Source: Piromyces finnis
Lineage: Eukaryota; Neocallimastigomycota; Neocallimastigomycetes; Neocallimastigales; Neocallimastigaceae
Length of the DNA: 64,000 nucleotides
Assembly (NCBI GenBank): GCA_002104945.1
Contig: MCFH01000020.1
Coordinates: 682,001-746,000, forward strand
Direction: 5' to 3'
Made by a program: the position numbers and the translations under genes
Shown: positions 37,208 to 49,362 of the stretch, piece by piece
Layout: each line of letters starts with the position of its first letter
Numbering within the stretch: position 1 is the stretch's first letter
The notes under the pieces: model-generated
The model's input: the letters and a program-made list of their open reading frames with translations, nothing else
Told to the model about the DNA's origin: nothing
The model's database searches: none

Positions 37208-40200
37208 ATGTCAGTCCTTTATATTAAAGATAAGAATTATATCAGACGTGGTACCCGGTCTTATGGTATCCCCTTAGATGATATTCGCTCCTTCTTTATC
37301 CGTGGTATTCGATCATGGTCAGTAAATATGCTATGGGAAAAACTCGAGGTTATTCTAGAAGATAAATTTAATTCAGTTATTAGTGTTAAATATTTTCAGA
37401 CTTTCAATGATCACTTTTTCTTAGTCAAGGTTCATGGTTCATCAAAAGATTGTATTAAAATCTTACACATGTTAAAGAAGAAACTTTCAGTTACCTCAAT
37501 TTCCTTTTCAGCTCGTAGTAGAAGGAATCACAAATACACTTTTTCCACACTCAAACGTAAAATTTTAGTTTCTAATAAACATCAACATTCTATTCAACAA
37601 TCATTTCAACAATCAGTTCAACAATCTCATCAACAATCCGATCTTCAACAAGATCTTCAACAAGATCTTCAACAAGTTTCCCATCATGAAAATATTCCAG
37701 ATCTACAGCAAACACAATTTCAATCTCAACATTCAACAATTAATTCTAATAGTTCTATCAACTCTGATAACAGTTCAATAGTTGATAGTTCTTCAGTTTC
37801 ACAGCCATCTAGTAATAGTTCTACTTATTCCTCTGATGCATCATCCATTAATAATGATGACTTTAATAATAATAATAATAGCAACGATTCTTCCTCATCC
37901 TCATCCAACAAGCCTGATAACTTTTCTTTTTGTCTTAGTTGGAACACCAATGGGTGGAATCACGAAAAGAGAGATAGTATTAGCTATTTCACAGCTATTT
38001 TCAAACCATTATTTTTATGTTTCCAAGAAACTGGTAATGGTTCTGGATCGAATACAGATTATCCTTGTCGTGTTACTTTGCGAAACTATAGACACTTTTT
38101 CAAGAAAGCTGACGAATCAGTTCCTGGAATGAGAGGTTTATATTTAGGTTTTCACAATTCGTGTCAAGCCTCACTTGAAAACTTCTCTGGAAAGTATATT
38201 ATTTCTATTTATACTTTTAGTCTTTGGAATAGATTCAAATGCTCGATTGGAAATGTTTATATGTCTCATAGTCATCACAACATCTATGTTGATCATGCAA
38301 AGTTAGAAGTTCGCTTGTGGTTACAAACTCATTCATCCCATCCATCGATTCTTGTTGGTGATTTTAATATGTCTAAAGTTAAATTATTCAACTGGTTATC
38401 AACTAATGGATTAGGAGATTGGGAAATTCTTCCGCTTAGAGGGTCGACTATCTCTTGGACTCGAGGTGATCAATCTTCCGACATTGACCATGTTCTTATC
38501 AATTTGAAGATGAAAGATCTTATTCACTCAGGATCATTTATAAATAATTTTTATCCTGTATCAGACCATAAGCCACTTCTTATTAATGGTAAAATTATTC
38601 CTATGGAAGATTTTTCTAATGACTTTAATGTTCCTAAGAAAATTCTGAAATGGAATAGATTAAAATGTATTGAGGAAAAGGAATCTATTCTCAGTCATAA
38701 TAAATTCCAAATACTTTCAGCCAAATTCAACGATCCTAATGTTTCTACAGATGAACTTTCCAAAGAGTTTACTTCAACTGCTTTTTCAATTGCAGACGAG
38801 CTCAGTATTACTTCAGCAAATAATGTTATAAAGTCTTCATTTCATATTTCACAACAAATTTTTAATCTTCAAAAAATCAAAATGAAGTTGTATAAGAGAT
38901 TTAAAAAAGAAAGAATTTATGATATAGATGAATTTATTAAAAGAATTAAAATCTACCGTAAGCTCATTGATTACATCCACAAAAGATGTAATGAATTTAG
39001 GAAGCAAGAATATCTTCATTGGATTAAATCAGGATGTGAGTATATGAAGAGTCATAATCCTAAGAAGGCCTGGAAATGGATCAAGAAAACTGCAAAAATT
39101 GGAAAAGATTCTTTCTTTATTGCTCAACCAATTAAAAATAAAAATGGAGAATTAGTTGTTGCTACGGAAGAACAACTTGAAGTGTGGCATGATCATTTCG
39201 AAAACCTTGCATCAGATCCAAGTGGTGTAAGTCTTGATTTGGAGCATTGGTATGAAGAACCAACGAATAAACGTTTTTCACTTCCTATGCTTGATGAGTG
39301 GGATATCAACCAAGATATTAGTATTGATGAAGTCAAGTCAGCTATCCTCTCTACTCCAAATTATAAAGCATCAGGTCCGGATGGTATTCCAATTGAATTT
39401 TACAAAGCATTAATTCCATCAAGTAATGATTCTAATAATGCTACAGGTAATAATTCTTCCGGTAATACCACTTCAGATAATGATGCTCATGGTTTAAATT
39501 TTATTCTTAAATTATTCAACCGTATTTGGGATGGAGACTTCCCCAACTCATGGAATGAATCCAGTATTGTTTCTATTCCTAAGAAGGGAGATTTGACAGA
39601 TTGTGATAACTATCGAGGTATATCACTTATCAATAATGGTATTAAGTTGATTTCCAAAATTGTCACCACTAGAATCTCAGAATATGGTCTAAAGAATAAT
39701 TTCATTAGACCTGAACAATTTGGTTTTCGAAAAAAGGAAGAAAGTATCAGTCTTTTCATTTCAATCCAAGAAATATGCCGTAGACGTCAATTAGATAATA
39801 AAGAGACATATTTGGCCTTTTTAGATCTCAGGAAAGCATACGATTCAGTCCCAATCGGTAATATTCTCCATAAATTAGATTGTTTAGGAATCCGAGGTAA
39901 GAGTTTACAATTCATCAAAAATTTATATTTAACATCTAAGGCTAATGTCAAATTAGATGGACAATTCTCGAAATCTTTTGATGTGAAGAAAGGAGTCCGT
40001 CAAGGTTGCCCTCTTTCTCCTATTCTCTTTAATCTCTTTATTAATGATATTTTTAAAGAGTGCGAAGATCTTGGAGTCAGTTTAGGTGACACTCGATGCT
40101 GTGGTGGACTTTTTGCAGATGATATAGTTATTTGTGCTCCAACAAGAGGATGCTTAAAAAAGATGCTAAGAAGAGTTAATGAATGGGCCTTGTATAATGA

Positions 40201-41230
40201 AATGGAATTTGGTATCCAGAAATGTTCAACGATGGTGATTCGTCCTGAATCAATAGAAAATCAGATCAAGAGAGATCCAACATTTTACTTAGCAGGACAA
40301 CCCATTCCAACTACTGATTGTTATACTTATCTTGGTGTTCCATTTGATAAGAATCTGTCCCTTAAACCAGTAATTAAAGCTCTTAATAACAAGGTTTTGA
40401 AAGGACTTTTTTCAGTCAGTAAATTCTTAAGAAATCCTAATATTCCTATTCCCTTCAAAAAGCTAGTACTTAACTCACAAGTGATTAGCAGAGTTTCATA
40501 CTTTGCACCATTACTTGGATCCAACAAAGCTAGGTCTAGAATTGCTCAGAAGCATGTTAACAAAGGAATACGATGGGTTGCCGGAGTTCATAAAGTTATA
40601 TCGTTTATATCTTTATACTCTATCTCAAAAGATTTGAATATTCCTCCATTGTCAGCCAAATGTGCGTTAGCTCAGGTTAGATGTTTTAACAAATGGAAAA
40701 ACTCAAATTGTATTATCTCATACCTTGTCAATTACATTCCTAAATTTAGAAAATACACGTGGTGCAAATCAAGTAGGACACTTGATAAAAAACTAAAGAA
40801 GCATGGAGATGTTAAAGCAGTTAAAAACTTTTATTGGAAAGATCTCAAAAGGAATTCAATCAAAGCGCAATATTATGATGATAATAAATTTATTGAAACT
40901 AAAGATTTTATTAAATTATGTTATGAGTACCCAGAGTTTGCCTATGGCTTCTACTGGCTCTTGAAAGCAAGAAGCGGATACAAGTTGGATGCTAGAGTTG
41001 CCAAAGCTGCTAAATTTGTTGATCCAGTTTGTCCTAACTACTGTCCATGTTGTGAGAGTGGAGATCAAAGAATAATAATGAAAATGTTAATATCAGTAGA
41101 GATAGCAATAACATTAACAGTAATAGTAACAATAATAATAATAACAATAGTAGTAGTAGAAATAGTAATAATAATAATAGTAATAATATTAGTAATATTA
41201 GCATTAGTGAAGATAATAATTCTAATTTAG
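37208..41230 (+). CDS. LINE ORF: APE-type endonuclease and reverse transcriptase
   Basis: An open frame of 1340 codons. Residues 1 to about 100 are unassigned. At about 120-160 is a Gln-rich stretch (QQSFQQSVQQSHQQSDLQQD), then a Ser/Asn linker. The endonuclease spans about 237-455 with SWNTNGW, CFQETG, GDFNM, DIDHVL and SDHKPLL, all the expected metal and active-site residues. The reverse transcriptase spans about 700-1050 with ASGPDGIPIEFY, NYRGISLINNGIK, AFLDLRKAYDSV, GVRQGCPLSPILFN and the catalytic GLFADDIV, followed by YLGVPF. A Cys motif, VCPNYCPCCESG, sits at about 1276-1287. Just after it the frame becomes Ile/Val-rich. The next frame reads Asn/Ser-rich, continues with YDYSSVCSKIFKKVVGLK and stops at 41341-41343, so a frameshift near 41070 is likely. 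Otherwise intact in sequence. RNase H not seen. Confidence 0.93.
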   Translation: MSVLYIKDKNYIRRGTRSYGIPLDDIRSFFIRGIRSWSVNMLWEKLEVILEDKFNSVISVKYFQTFNDHFFLVKVHGSSKDCIKILHMLKKKLSVTSISFSARSRRNHKYTFSTLKRKILVSNKHQHSIQQSFQQSVQQSHQQSDLQQDLQQDLQQVSHHENIPDLQQTQFQSQHSTINSNSSINSDNSSIVDSSSVSQPSSNSSTYSSDASSINNDDFNNNNNSNDSSSSSSNKPDNFSFCLSWNTNGWNHEKRDSISYFTAIFKPLFLCFQETGNGSGSNTDYPCRVTLRNYRHFFKKADESVPGMRGLYLGFHNSCQASLENFSGKYIISIYTFSLWNRFKCSIGNVYMSHSHHNIYVDHAKLEVRLWLQTHSSHPSILVGDFNMSKVKLFNWLSTNGLGDWEILPLRGSTISWTRGDQSSDIDHVLINLKMKDLIHSGSFINNFYPVSDHKPLLINGKIIPMEDFSNDFNVPKKILKWNRLKCIEEKESILSHNKFQILSAKFNDPNVSTDELSKEFTSTAFSIADELSITSANNVIKSSFHISQQIFNLQKIKMKLYKRFKKERIYDIDEFIKRIKIYRKLIDYIHKRCNEFRKQEYLHWIKSGCEYMKSHNPKKAWKWIKKTAKIGKDSFFIAQPIKNKNGELVVATEEQLEVWHDHFENLASDPSGVSLDLEHWYEEPTNKRFSLPMLDEWDINQDISIDEVKSAILSTPNYKASGPDGIPIEFYKALIPSSNDSNNATGNNSSGNTTSDNDAHGLNFILKLFNRIWDGDFPNSWNESSIVSIPKKGDLTDCDNYRGISLINNGIKLISKIVTTRISEYGLKNNFIRPEQFGFRKKEESISLFISIQEICRRRQLDNKETYLAFLDLRKAYDSVPIGNILHKLDCLGIRGKSLQFIKNLYLTSKANVKLDGQFSKSFDVKKGVRQGCPLSPILFNLFINDIFKECEDLGVSLGDTRCCGGLFADDIVICAPTRGCLKKMLRRVNEWALYNEMEFGIQKCSTMVIRPESIENQIKRDPTFYLAGQPIPTTDCYTYLGVPFDKNLSLKPVIKALNNKVLKGLFSVSKFLRNPNIPIPFKKLVLNSQVISRVSYFAPLLGSNKARSRIAQKHVNKGIRWVAGVHKVISFISLYSISKDLNIPPLSAKCALAQVRCFNKWKNSNCIISYLVNYIPKFRKYTWCKSSRTLDKKLKKHGDVKAVKNFYWKDLKRNSIKAQYYDDNKFIETKDFIKLCYEYPEFAYGFYWLLKARSGYKLDARVAKAAKFVDPVCPNYCPCCESGDQRIIMKMLISVEIAITLTVIVTIIIITIVVVEIVIIIIVIILVILALVKIIILI

Positions 41231-41376
41231 ATAGTAATTTAGTTAATGATAGTAATAGTTCTAATAATCTGGTGAATATTAATGTGTATGATTATTCTAG
41301 TGTGTGCAGTAAAATATTTAAAAAAGTTGTTGGTTTAAAATGATTTTAATTCAAAAAACATTACTAATATTAAATA

Positions 41377-41621
41377 TGAATAAGAATAAGAATAAGAATA
41401 AGAATAAGAATAAGAATAAGAATAAGAATAAGAATAAGAATAAGAATAAGAATAAGAATAAGAATAAGAATAAGAATAAGAATAAGAATAAGAATAAGAA
41501 TAAGAATAAGAATAAGAATAAGAATAAGAATTAAAAATAAGAATAAGAATAAGAATAAGAATTAAGAATAAGAATAAGAATTAAAAATAAGAATAAGAAT
41601 TAAAAATAAGAATAAGAATAA
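41377..41621 (+). repeat. AATAAG hexanucleotide tail of the LINE
   Basis: A perfect run of AATAAG units from about 41377 to 41530, then interrupted copies (TTAAAAATAAG, TTAAGAATAAG) to about 41621. It begins just after the LINE stop codon, as expected for a LINE that ends in simple repeats rather than poly(A). The open frame of alternating Asn-Lys here is an artefact of the repeat. Confidence 0.92.
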
Positions 41622-41886
41622 TAATTTTTTTAATTTTATGACAATAATTAAAATCTTTGTAGATAATATTCACGAATCTATAAAAGTATATTCATTATGT
41701 TCCTACATAAAAATAGAAAAAAATTGGTATCATTAACACCAAAAGTTAAACTTTATTATTTGGTATTAAAAGTTTTACATCCTTAATTTTTAATCAATAA
41801 TTTTTTTTTTTTTTTTCTAATATATTTTTTTATTTTATTTATATATATTTATTTTCTTTTTCTTTCTTTTTTTTTTTTTTTTTTTT

Positions 41887-43904
41887 TTAAATAATATCAT
41901 TAACATTAGCAAAATCTTGATCTTCATCCTGTCCTTCTTTTTCTTCCCAGGTATTTCTTAAATATCTTTCTTGAACTTCTTTAATATCTTCTAATGAACC
42001 AAGACCACCAACTCTAGCTGCCGTTATCATAATACTTTCATTGGCTTCTTCTAAACCACCATAAATATAACCATTAGCTTTATCAATGACACGTACTAAA
42101 TTAATCATACTATCTTTATCTTCAACACAAAGGGTATAAAATCCAACTAAATTATAATCTTCAATAAGATCGACTAAGGCTTCATTTAATCTTTGATATC
42201 TGGCAGTTTGATTATCTGAATTAAGTTGCTCTAATAAATAATGTAAATCTTGTACTTCCGTATAGAAATCCAAATTAAATGCTAATATTTCATAATAAAT
42301 ATTGAAATTTTTTTTAATATTTTATTTATTTATTTATTTATTTATTATTCATGTATTTATTATTTTCTAGTTTCATTTCATTAATGATAATGTATTTACC
42401 TAGTTTTCCATAGGATTCCATAAGATCTACTTTAGAAAGTACATTTACATGGGGTAAACCCAATTGAAGCATAATTTGTAAAGATAATAATAATACAGAA
42501 ATATATTTACTAGGGTCAGTACAATGATGGGCATCAACTAAATGAACGACACATAACTTTGGAAGGAGAACAAAAAAAAAAAAAAAAAAGGGCAAAAATA
42601 AATTTTAATATTTGAAAAATCCTTATTTTTTTTTTTTTTTTTCTTCATCATATTATATTTACTACTTACTCTATAATCACGTTTTTCTAATATACTAATG
42701 ATATTTTTAATGGCATTATTATGGGTATATAATTCAACTTGACCAGGACAATCAAAAATAATATATTTATCTATATAAAAATTACATATATATATATATA
42801 TATTAAATTAAATAATAAATAAGTAACTTTTTATAATAACTATATTTGTTAAAATAATAGATTTTATCGTAATACTACCTTTTATTTTATCAAGTTGTTC
42901 TAAAAGCCAATCTATGTTCTTTTCTAAATATTCTAAACAATAAATCATTCCTAAAAATTTGTTCATATACACCTTATTAAATAATAATAATAATAATAAT
43001 AATATAATAATAATAATAATAAAATTATATAAAAATTTACCTCCATTTGGACCTAATCCAAAAGTATCGATAGCATCTTCAAGAGTAATTAGTGATGAAA
43101 TATCAATATCACATTTATATCTACAAATTATACGTAATAAGATAATAAAATTTAAAAAAAAAAAAAAATCATTTAATTTTTAATAAAAAAAAATTCATTA
43201 ATGGATTAGTTAAATAAAGTTTTATTATTACTAACGGTATATTTTCATTTGCTGGGTCAAGATTGACAATAGCACACTCTCTATTGAAATATAGAAATTT
43301 TATTTATATTCATAAATTATAAATATATATTATTAATTTTATCTTTATTCTTATTTTAGAAATTTATAAATTATAAATTTATATATACCTTTTAGTTTGT
43401 GAAAATAATTGAAATAAACCATGACAATAAGTGGTTTTACCAGATCCCGGTGGACCTACAACTATCTATAATAATTAAAAAGGAAGCAAATGCCATTAAT
43501 ATCATTACTATATTATAATAAAATAAATTTGAAAAAATTTTTCTTTTTTTTTTTTTTTATCTTAATTAAATTAAATAATTTTTGATGAATATAAAAAGAG
43601 ATTTTAATAAATATTAATTATTAATATGAACATAAAAAATATTATCTCAATATTAATAATATATACAGTGTGCAAATTTTGACTCAATCAAAATATTTAA
43701 ATATAAATGTGTAGTTCTATATATATGAATTTTTCTCCTTTATTGACTTTTAATGATGTTATTTCATTAAATTTTGTAAAGAATTGTCTTTTTTCTTTAA
43801 TAAAAATTAATTACTCCAATATTTTTTCTTTTCTTTCTTATAAAAAAGAGAATGAAAATGAAGAAAGAATAAAATCAATAGAAAATTACTTGAGCGAATG
43901 GCAT
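41887..43904 (-). CDS. GPN2: GPN-loop GTPase 2
   Basis: Eight exons on the minus strand, all with GT-AG boundaries and agreeing phases: 43904-43890 (MPFAQ), 43465-43389, 43280-43236, 43120-43041, 42950-42879, 42770-42670, 42556-42400 and 42281-41887. The product is 313 residues, the usual GPN2 length. This cytosolic GTPase helps assemble and import RNA polymerases, with GPN1 and GPN3. Visible motifs: P-loop [19 protein letters not shown] (switch I), the family-defining Gly-Pro-Asn loop in GLGPNGG at about 69-71, [11 protein letters not shown] (G3), [13 protein letters not shown] (G4), then [13 protein letters not shown] and [10 protein letters not shown] near the C-terminus. The 15-nt first exon lies 424 nt from exon 2 and is the least certain part, but MPFAQ is the expected GPN2 start. 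T-runs lie just past the stop, 260 nt from the LINE tail. Confidence 0.94.
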
Positions 43905-44653
43905 CTTTAAATTATATAAATGTAAATATATATTATTGTAAAATAATATTGTAATTATTTGAATTTCACAGTATTCAGAGCTTAAATAATTTCTGAATTT
44001 ATTTTTTTTTTTTTTAATTTCTGTTTGTTTATTTATTTATTTAATAATGTTCCTGTTTTAAACTGATAAATTGATATTTTTATTTATTTATAATATAATC
44101 CACTATATTAATTTATATATATACATATATAAAGTATAATGAAAAATTAGTAAATTATTTTTAAATTATTTATTATAATAAATGTCAATAAAGAATAATA
44201 ATATTGAAAATAATAGATTGTATGCAAGATTAAATAAAAATCATTTTCATTAATAATATATTACATTTCTAATTAATGAATTTCAAATTTTAAATTGTTC
44301 TTAATTATTTTAAAACATAAAAATTATTCCAATTTAATTTTAAGTATAAAGTTGTTTATAAAAATACTAAAATGAATTTTATTAAATTCAAAATCATTAA
44401 TTCTTTTCTACTTTTCAAAAATTTACCTTTATTAATTCTGGACTATACAAATAAAAAATATATACCACTTCTAAGGTATCTTCTTTTGGAATATGTTTTA
44501 TCCAAATTTTTTTAAAAAAAAAATGAAATTAATACTATAAATTTATTGGTTGTTTAGCTACACATTTACATTTCAAAAAATGAAGATTTAAATTTTAAAT
44601 TTTTATATTAAATAATGAAAAAAAATAAATTATTATTACTCACATATTACTGC

Positions 44654-44788
<135 letters not shown>

Positions 44789-45861
44789 TATACTACTTAT
44801 CTTAATAAATAATATAGTAGTAATAAATATTATATTATAATATATCCTTTTCTCTCTATTTTAATATTGTATTAACCTTTTTACAAATATATTGTAAAGA
44901 AACTTTTATTCATTAAAATTTTCATATAGGCACGTGATGTACTCATAGAATTATTCATACTATTTTTTTAATTACATTAATTAAATATTTGTATACATAA
45001 ATACATTGAAATAAAAGTAAAAACTTTTTTATATACATTATAAATAATTGTTTTTAGTTTTTGAAATCCTTAATAAATAGTAAGTTTAATAAATTTTTCA
45101 ATTATCATATTTTACTTATATAATTATATTTTCTAATGTTATTGCTTAAAATAGGCTCACTTCATTATTTTATACATATGTAATGCTTTAAATGTCAATT
45201 GTCATATTAAAAATTCATAATATAATTATCCTATCCATTCATTAATTAAAGTATCCAGTAATTTAAATTTATTTCTATAAAATATATATATCATGTTTTA
45301 TCATAAGTAATAAACCTTTTCTATACCAATATAAATAAATATAATTATTAATATATGTTAACCAAAAGAAATATAAATTTCTATATAATATAATCACTTT
45401 ATTTTATACTATTTTGTTTCGACTTCTATAAATATAAAATATTCGAAAAAAAAAAAAAAAAAAAAAATATCGAACTAATCATACATTTCATACGTATTTA
45501 ATCAAGCGACACCGATGTATAATGTATATATATTGCTAACCGAATTTATGTTTCAATAATAAAATTAAATTTTTCATTACTTCATTATTATATAAAAATA
45601 AACTAATAATAAAATAAAAATAAATTATTCATTATATGTAATATAAAAAAAATAAAATAAGACTTTTTTTATTTATCATTATTAATATATATACAGGATG
45701 ATGTTTTAATATCATTTAAAAAAAAATAAAAAGTTTTCTAAAAAGTTCTTCTACCCATTTTTTTTCTTTTTTTAAAAAAAAAATAAAAAAAGACAATGAA
45801 AATTAATATATTTATTTATTAATATATTACCACAATTAAAAATTTAATTAAAAAGTTAACA

Positions 45862-45950
45862 AAAAGACATCATTGTCAATATTTAATATTTAATAAAAGA
45901 CATCATGGTCAAAAATTAAAAATAATAAAGAGACATCATAATCAATATTT
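45862..45950 (+). repeat. Three degenerate 33-34-bp repeats
   Basis: The motif AGACATCAT followed by G/A-TCAA and an A/T spacer recurs at about 45865, 45898 and 45931. Copies diverge mainly in the spacer. Function unknown. Confidence 0.6.
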
Positions 45951-48900
45951 ACGATATAGTAAAAGTGGTATAGGCAAAAATAAAAGATAATTGATTATTT
46001 TTTAACTTAATATTGCATAAGAGTTACTCTCGAAAATAAAACTTTTAATATTTTTAATATTGAATATATGAAAACTCTTAATTTTCATTAATATTACGCT
46101 TTATTAATAAAATATTGAATATACAATTACACTTTTATATTTTATATTGAAAAGAAAAAAAAGGAATATTAAATATGTGTTTTATGCTGTTGTTAAGCTG
46201 CTAAAGTTGATAATTTGATTTTTATACTATAATAAATAATTATAATAATAGTATAATAATAACTATTATTATTAGAATTTTAGAATTATAATCATTTTTA
46301 TCTTAAAGAAATGTTTTATAGTCTTTCAAAATTTGTTATAAAATAATAAAATAATAATCCATAATATTAAATAATAAATAATAATAATAATAAATAATGA
46401 AAAAATAATTAAAATAATATACATTATATGTATTATTTTTCCTTTTTCTTTAGGAAATAAAGATTATTCTTCATTTAACTGCCATAAATTATACAGGGTT
46501 AGGTTCTATATTAGGGTTAAAACGCTACAAGCAATATAGAAAAGTCAATAATAAATATTTCTAAAACAAAATATCAAATTCAATTCTTGTATTAAATAAT
46601 TTTTTTCTTCAAAATTAATCATTATGTTTTTAGATTCTTTAAAATATTAAAATAGAATTTATAAATTTTTGCTCTAAAGATAATGATCATTATTTTAACT
46701 AAAATGCTATCGTTTAACAATTATTTAAAAATAGATAATACACTTTTTTTTTATTATTTACCTATATTAGACAAACAAGCATCTTACTCAACAAATGAAT
46801 TATCTAATTTATCATAAAAGCAACTTTAATTATTAAATGTTTTATTATTTCATAATAAAAAAAAAGGTTTTTTTTTTTTTTTCAATATATTAGCCTTTTT
46901 TTTTTTTTTTCCACTCAAATGAAATAAATTAAATTTTAATTAATAAGCTTATATTTTCATAATTCAAAGTTTTTATATAGTTTTAGACATGATTTTATAA
47001 AAAAAAAATAATCATAAAAATAAAAAGGTCTAGAAGCAACAAAATTTATTGGAAAAACATATATTATTATTTAGTTATATATCTTTATTTTTTAATTTAA
47101 GGTCCTTTTTTTTTTTTTCATATAGAATTAGTCATCTTTTTTTTGTTTGTTATTTTAAATAAGCCCCCATTAATAGTAAAAATATTGTTATCTTTTCTTT
47201 TTATATGATATATTATATTATTATATATTGTTCAAAAATCTTAGTTTTTATTATAAAATATATATAAAAAATCCTTTTTAAAATATTTTAAAAGTGTACT
47301 TGGACTTTTTTATATAGTTTCTTTTTCATACTGATCCTTTCTTTTCTTTTAATGTTATATACTATCAAAACAATATCCACTATTCAATATTTTTTGGATG
47401 GAGTGATAAAGATCTGTTTTTTAATATATTAAAATTTATTAATTTAATAAAAAAAAGAAGGTAAAATTTTATATATTAAAAAATGCCGAATCATATTATA
47501 AAATTTTATTCTATTGGTTAATATATATTATTATTTTTTAATTTAATAGCAAAGTTTAATTTATAAAAAATAATAAATAATCCTTTTAAAAAAAATGATA
47601 GAGTTTTATTTATATTAAAATACGGTTAATTAAATTCTTTATACACTGAAAATTCAATTATTAGATATTAATAATTTTGTTTTATCAAATTACTTAACAT
47701 GAAAAAAAAAACTTTTAAATATATAAATAAAAATAATATATAATAAAGACATTTTCTTTTTTTTTTTTATTTTTTTTTTTATTTTTTTTATTATCATTTA
47801 AAGCTATTTTCATAAGGATATAGTAATAAAAAAATATAAAAAAAATATTGATTTCTAAATAAATAAAAAACATTTAATTTTTTAATATTTTATAAATGAT
47901 AATTGCATCTGTATGCAATTGAAGTATAATAACAAGTAATTTTCAAATTTTTAATGAATATAAAATTATGCATATTATAAAATATCTATATCTTCATCAT
48001 TCACCTACACCATCAATAATAATTTTTTTTACAATACAATACAATACAAATGCATACAACATTTTTATATGTAATACATTACGTTTGTAATATTTGAAGT
48101 TTATTGGTAAATATATAATGTAACTTACAAATACAATTTATAATTATAATTTATTATGGAAAATTGAATTAAGGTAGTATAAAATTTAAATTTGTATTAT
48201 ATTTGAATTTACATTTTAAAAATAAAAAAAATATGGAAAAATAGATAAAAATTATGAATTTTTTAAAATGGTTCATTCTAATATGCATATAAAATTGACA
48301 ATAGATTTTCACAATAGATTGCAAATTTTATTGAAAACAATGCTTTATTATGTTTTTCCATATTAATAAATAAAAATTATATAATAGAGTAGGATTATGT
48401 GAAAAGCCATATCTCATATCTTTTAATAAAGAATAACAACTCTATATTAATAATATCAATGATTTATTGTAGCAATAGTAAAATTTAAATTATCATGAAA
48501 GTAGTATCATCAATTGATTATCCATAGTTTTACATTATTTATTTTTAAGAATTTATAGATATCAAGGTAAGTACAATAAGTTTCTTTTAGTAATAAAAAA
48601 TTATTGATTTAAAAATTCCATTTTTCAACAACTACATCCTCCTACATATTGTTTACAACATTATTACAATTTCTACAATTGTATTTAATTTTTTTTTTTT
48701 TTTGGATAGTTCAATAAAAATATTAGTATATAAACTCTATTATTATACAATACATCAAAGTATATTAAAATATATCTAATAATAATTTATAATTACATAA
48801 ATAATTTATAGATAAATTAATTTATATAAAAAATAGTATGATTTTATATTGAAATTTATTTAAAGAAAAATTATATTTAATAAATGAATGTAATGAATAA

Positions 48901-49296
48901 ATAAATATTTAAATAAATAATTAATGATAATTAATGAAAGAATACAATTAAAATACAATTTAAAGTATATATTTAAAGAGGCTTAAAAAAGAATTATTTA
49001 ATTGTAATAAAATTATTAATAATTAAAACAAGATATAAATTAATAATAATGTATAAAATTACATTTATTGATATAAAACAATTATAAGTAGCTTTGAATT
49101 AAAAAAAAAAAAGAGAATAATTTCCCGAATAATTAATGAATAAAAATTAAAGTGAAAAAAAATATTAAAAATTGAGTAATTTTCCAAGCATTATTATATA
49201 TTTTTAAAATGAAATAAGTTGTATTCTTTTTTGAAAAAGAAGATTTAACAAACTATAAAATATAAAATTGAAATATAAAGACAAACATGTTAAATA

Positions 49297-49316
49297 ATAA
49301 TAATAATAATAACAGC

Positions 49317-49349
<33 letters not shown>

Positions 49350-49362
49350 AATAATAATAATA
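49297..49362 (+). repeat. AAT/CAA compound microsatellite
   Basis: AAT triplets flank a core of about ten CAA triplets. It is one of the few non-A/T microsatellites in the desert and shows no open reading frame of coding character. Confidence 0.9.

Larger units (their letters stand above)
36420..41625 (+). mobile_element. Non-LTR (LINE) retrotransposon
   Basis: About 5.2 kb: a 5' region from near 36420, a large endonuclease/reverse-transcriptase ORF (37208 onward) and a 3' hexanucleotide tail. The 5' region (36420-37207) is less A/T-rich than the surroundings. It contains two copies of GCTCATGGTACTGAG at 36505 and 36596, and two GTAAGA-containing segments near 36770 and 36846. Part of it recurs in the retro-insertion at about 15.5 kb, which independently supports its belonging to the element. 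No LTRs, tRNA primer site or integrase were seen. TGACAATTAAA near 36399 and TGACAATAATTAAAA after the tail are a weak, imperfect candidate for a target-site duplication. Confidence 0.9.

Noticed and set aside
41340-41534. Open frame of alternating Asn-Lys
   Set aside because: Translation of the AATAAG hexamer tail of the LINE.
43470-43496. ATG at about 43493 (minus) as the GPN2 start (MAFAS)
   Set aside because: Reading from it enters the P-loop exon one base out of frame; the MPFAQ exon at 43904 fits in frame and matches the family.
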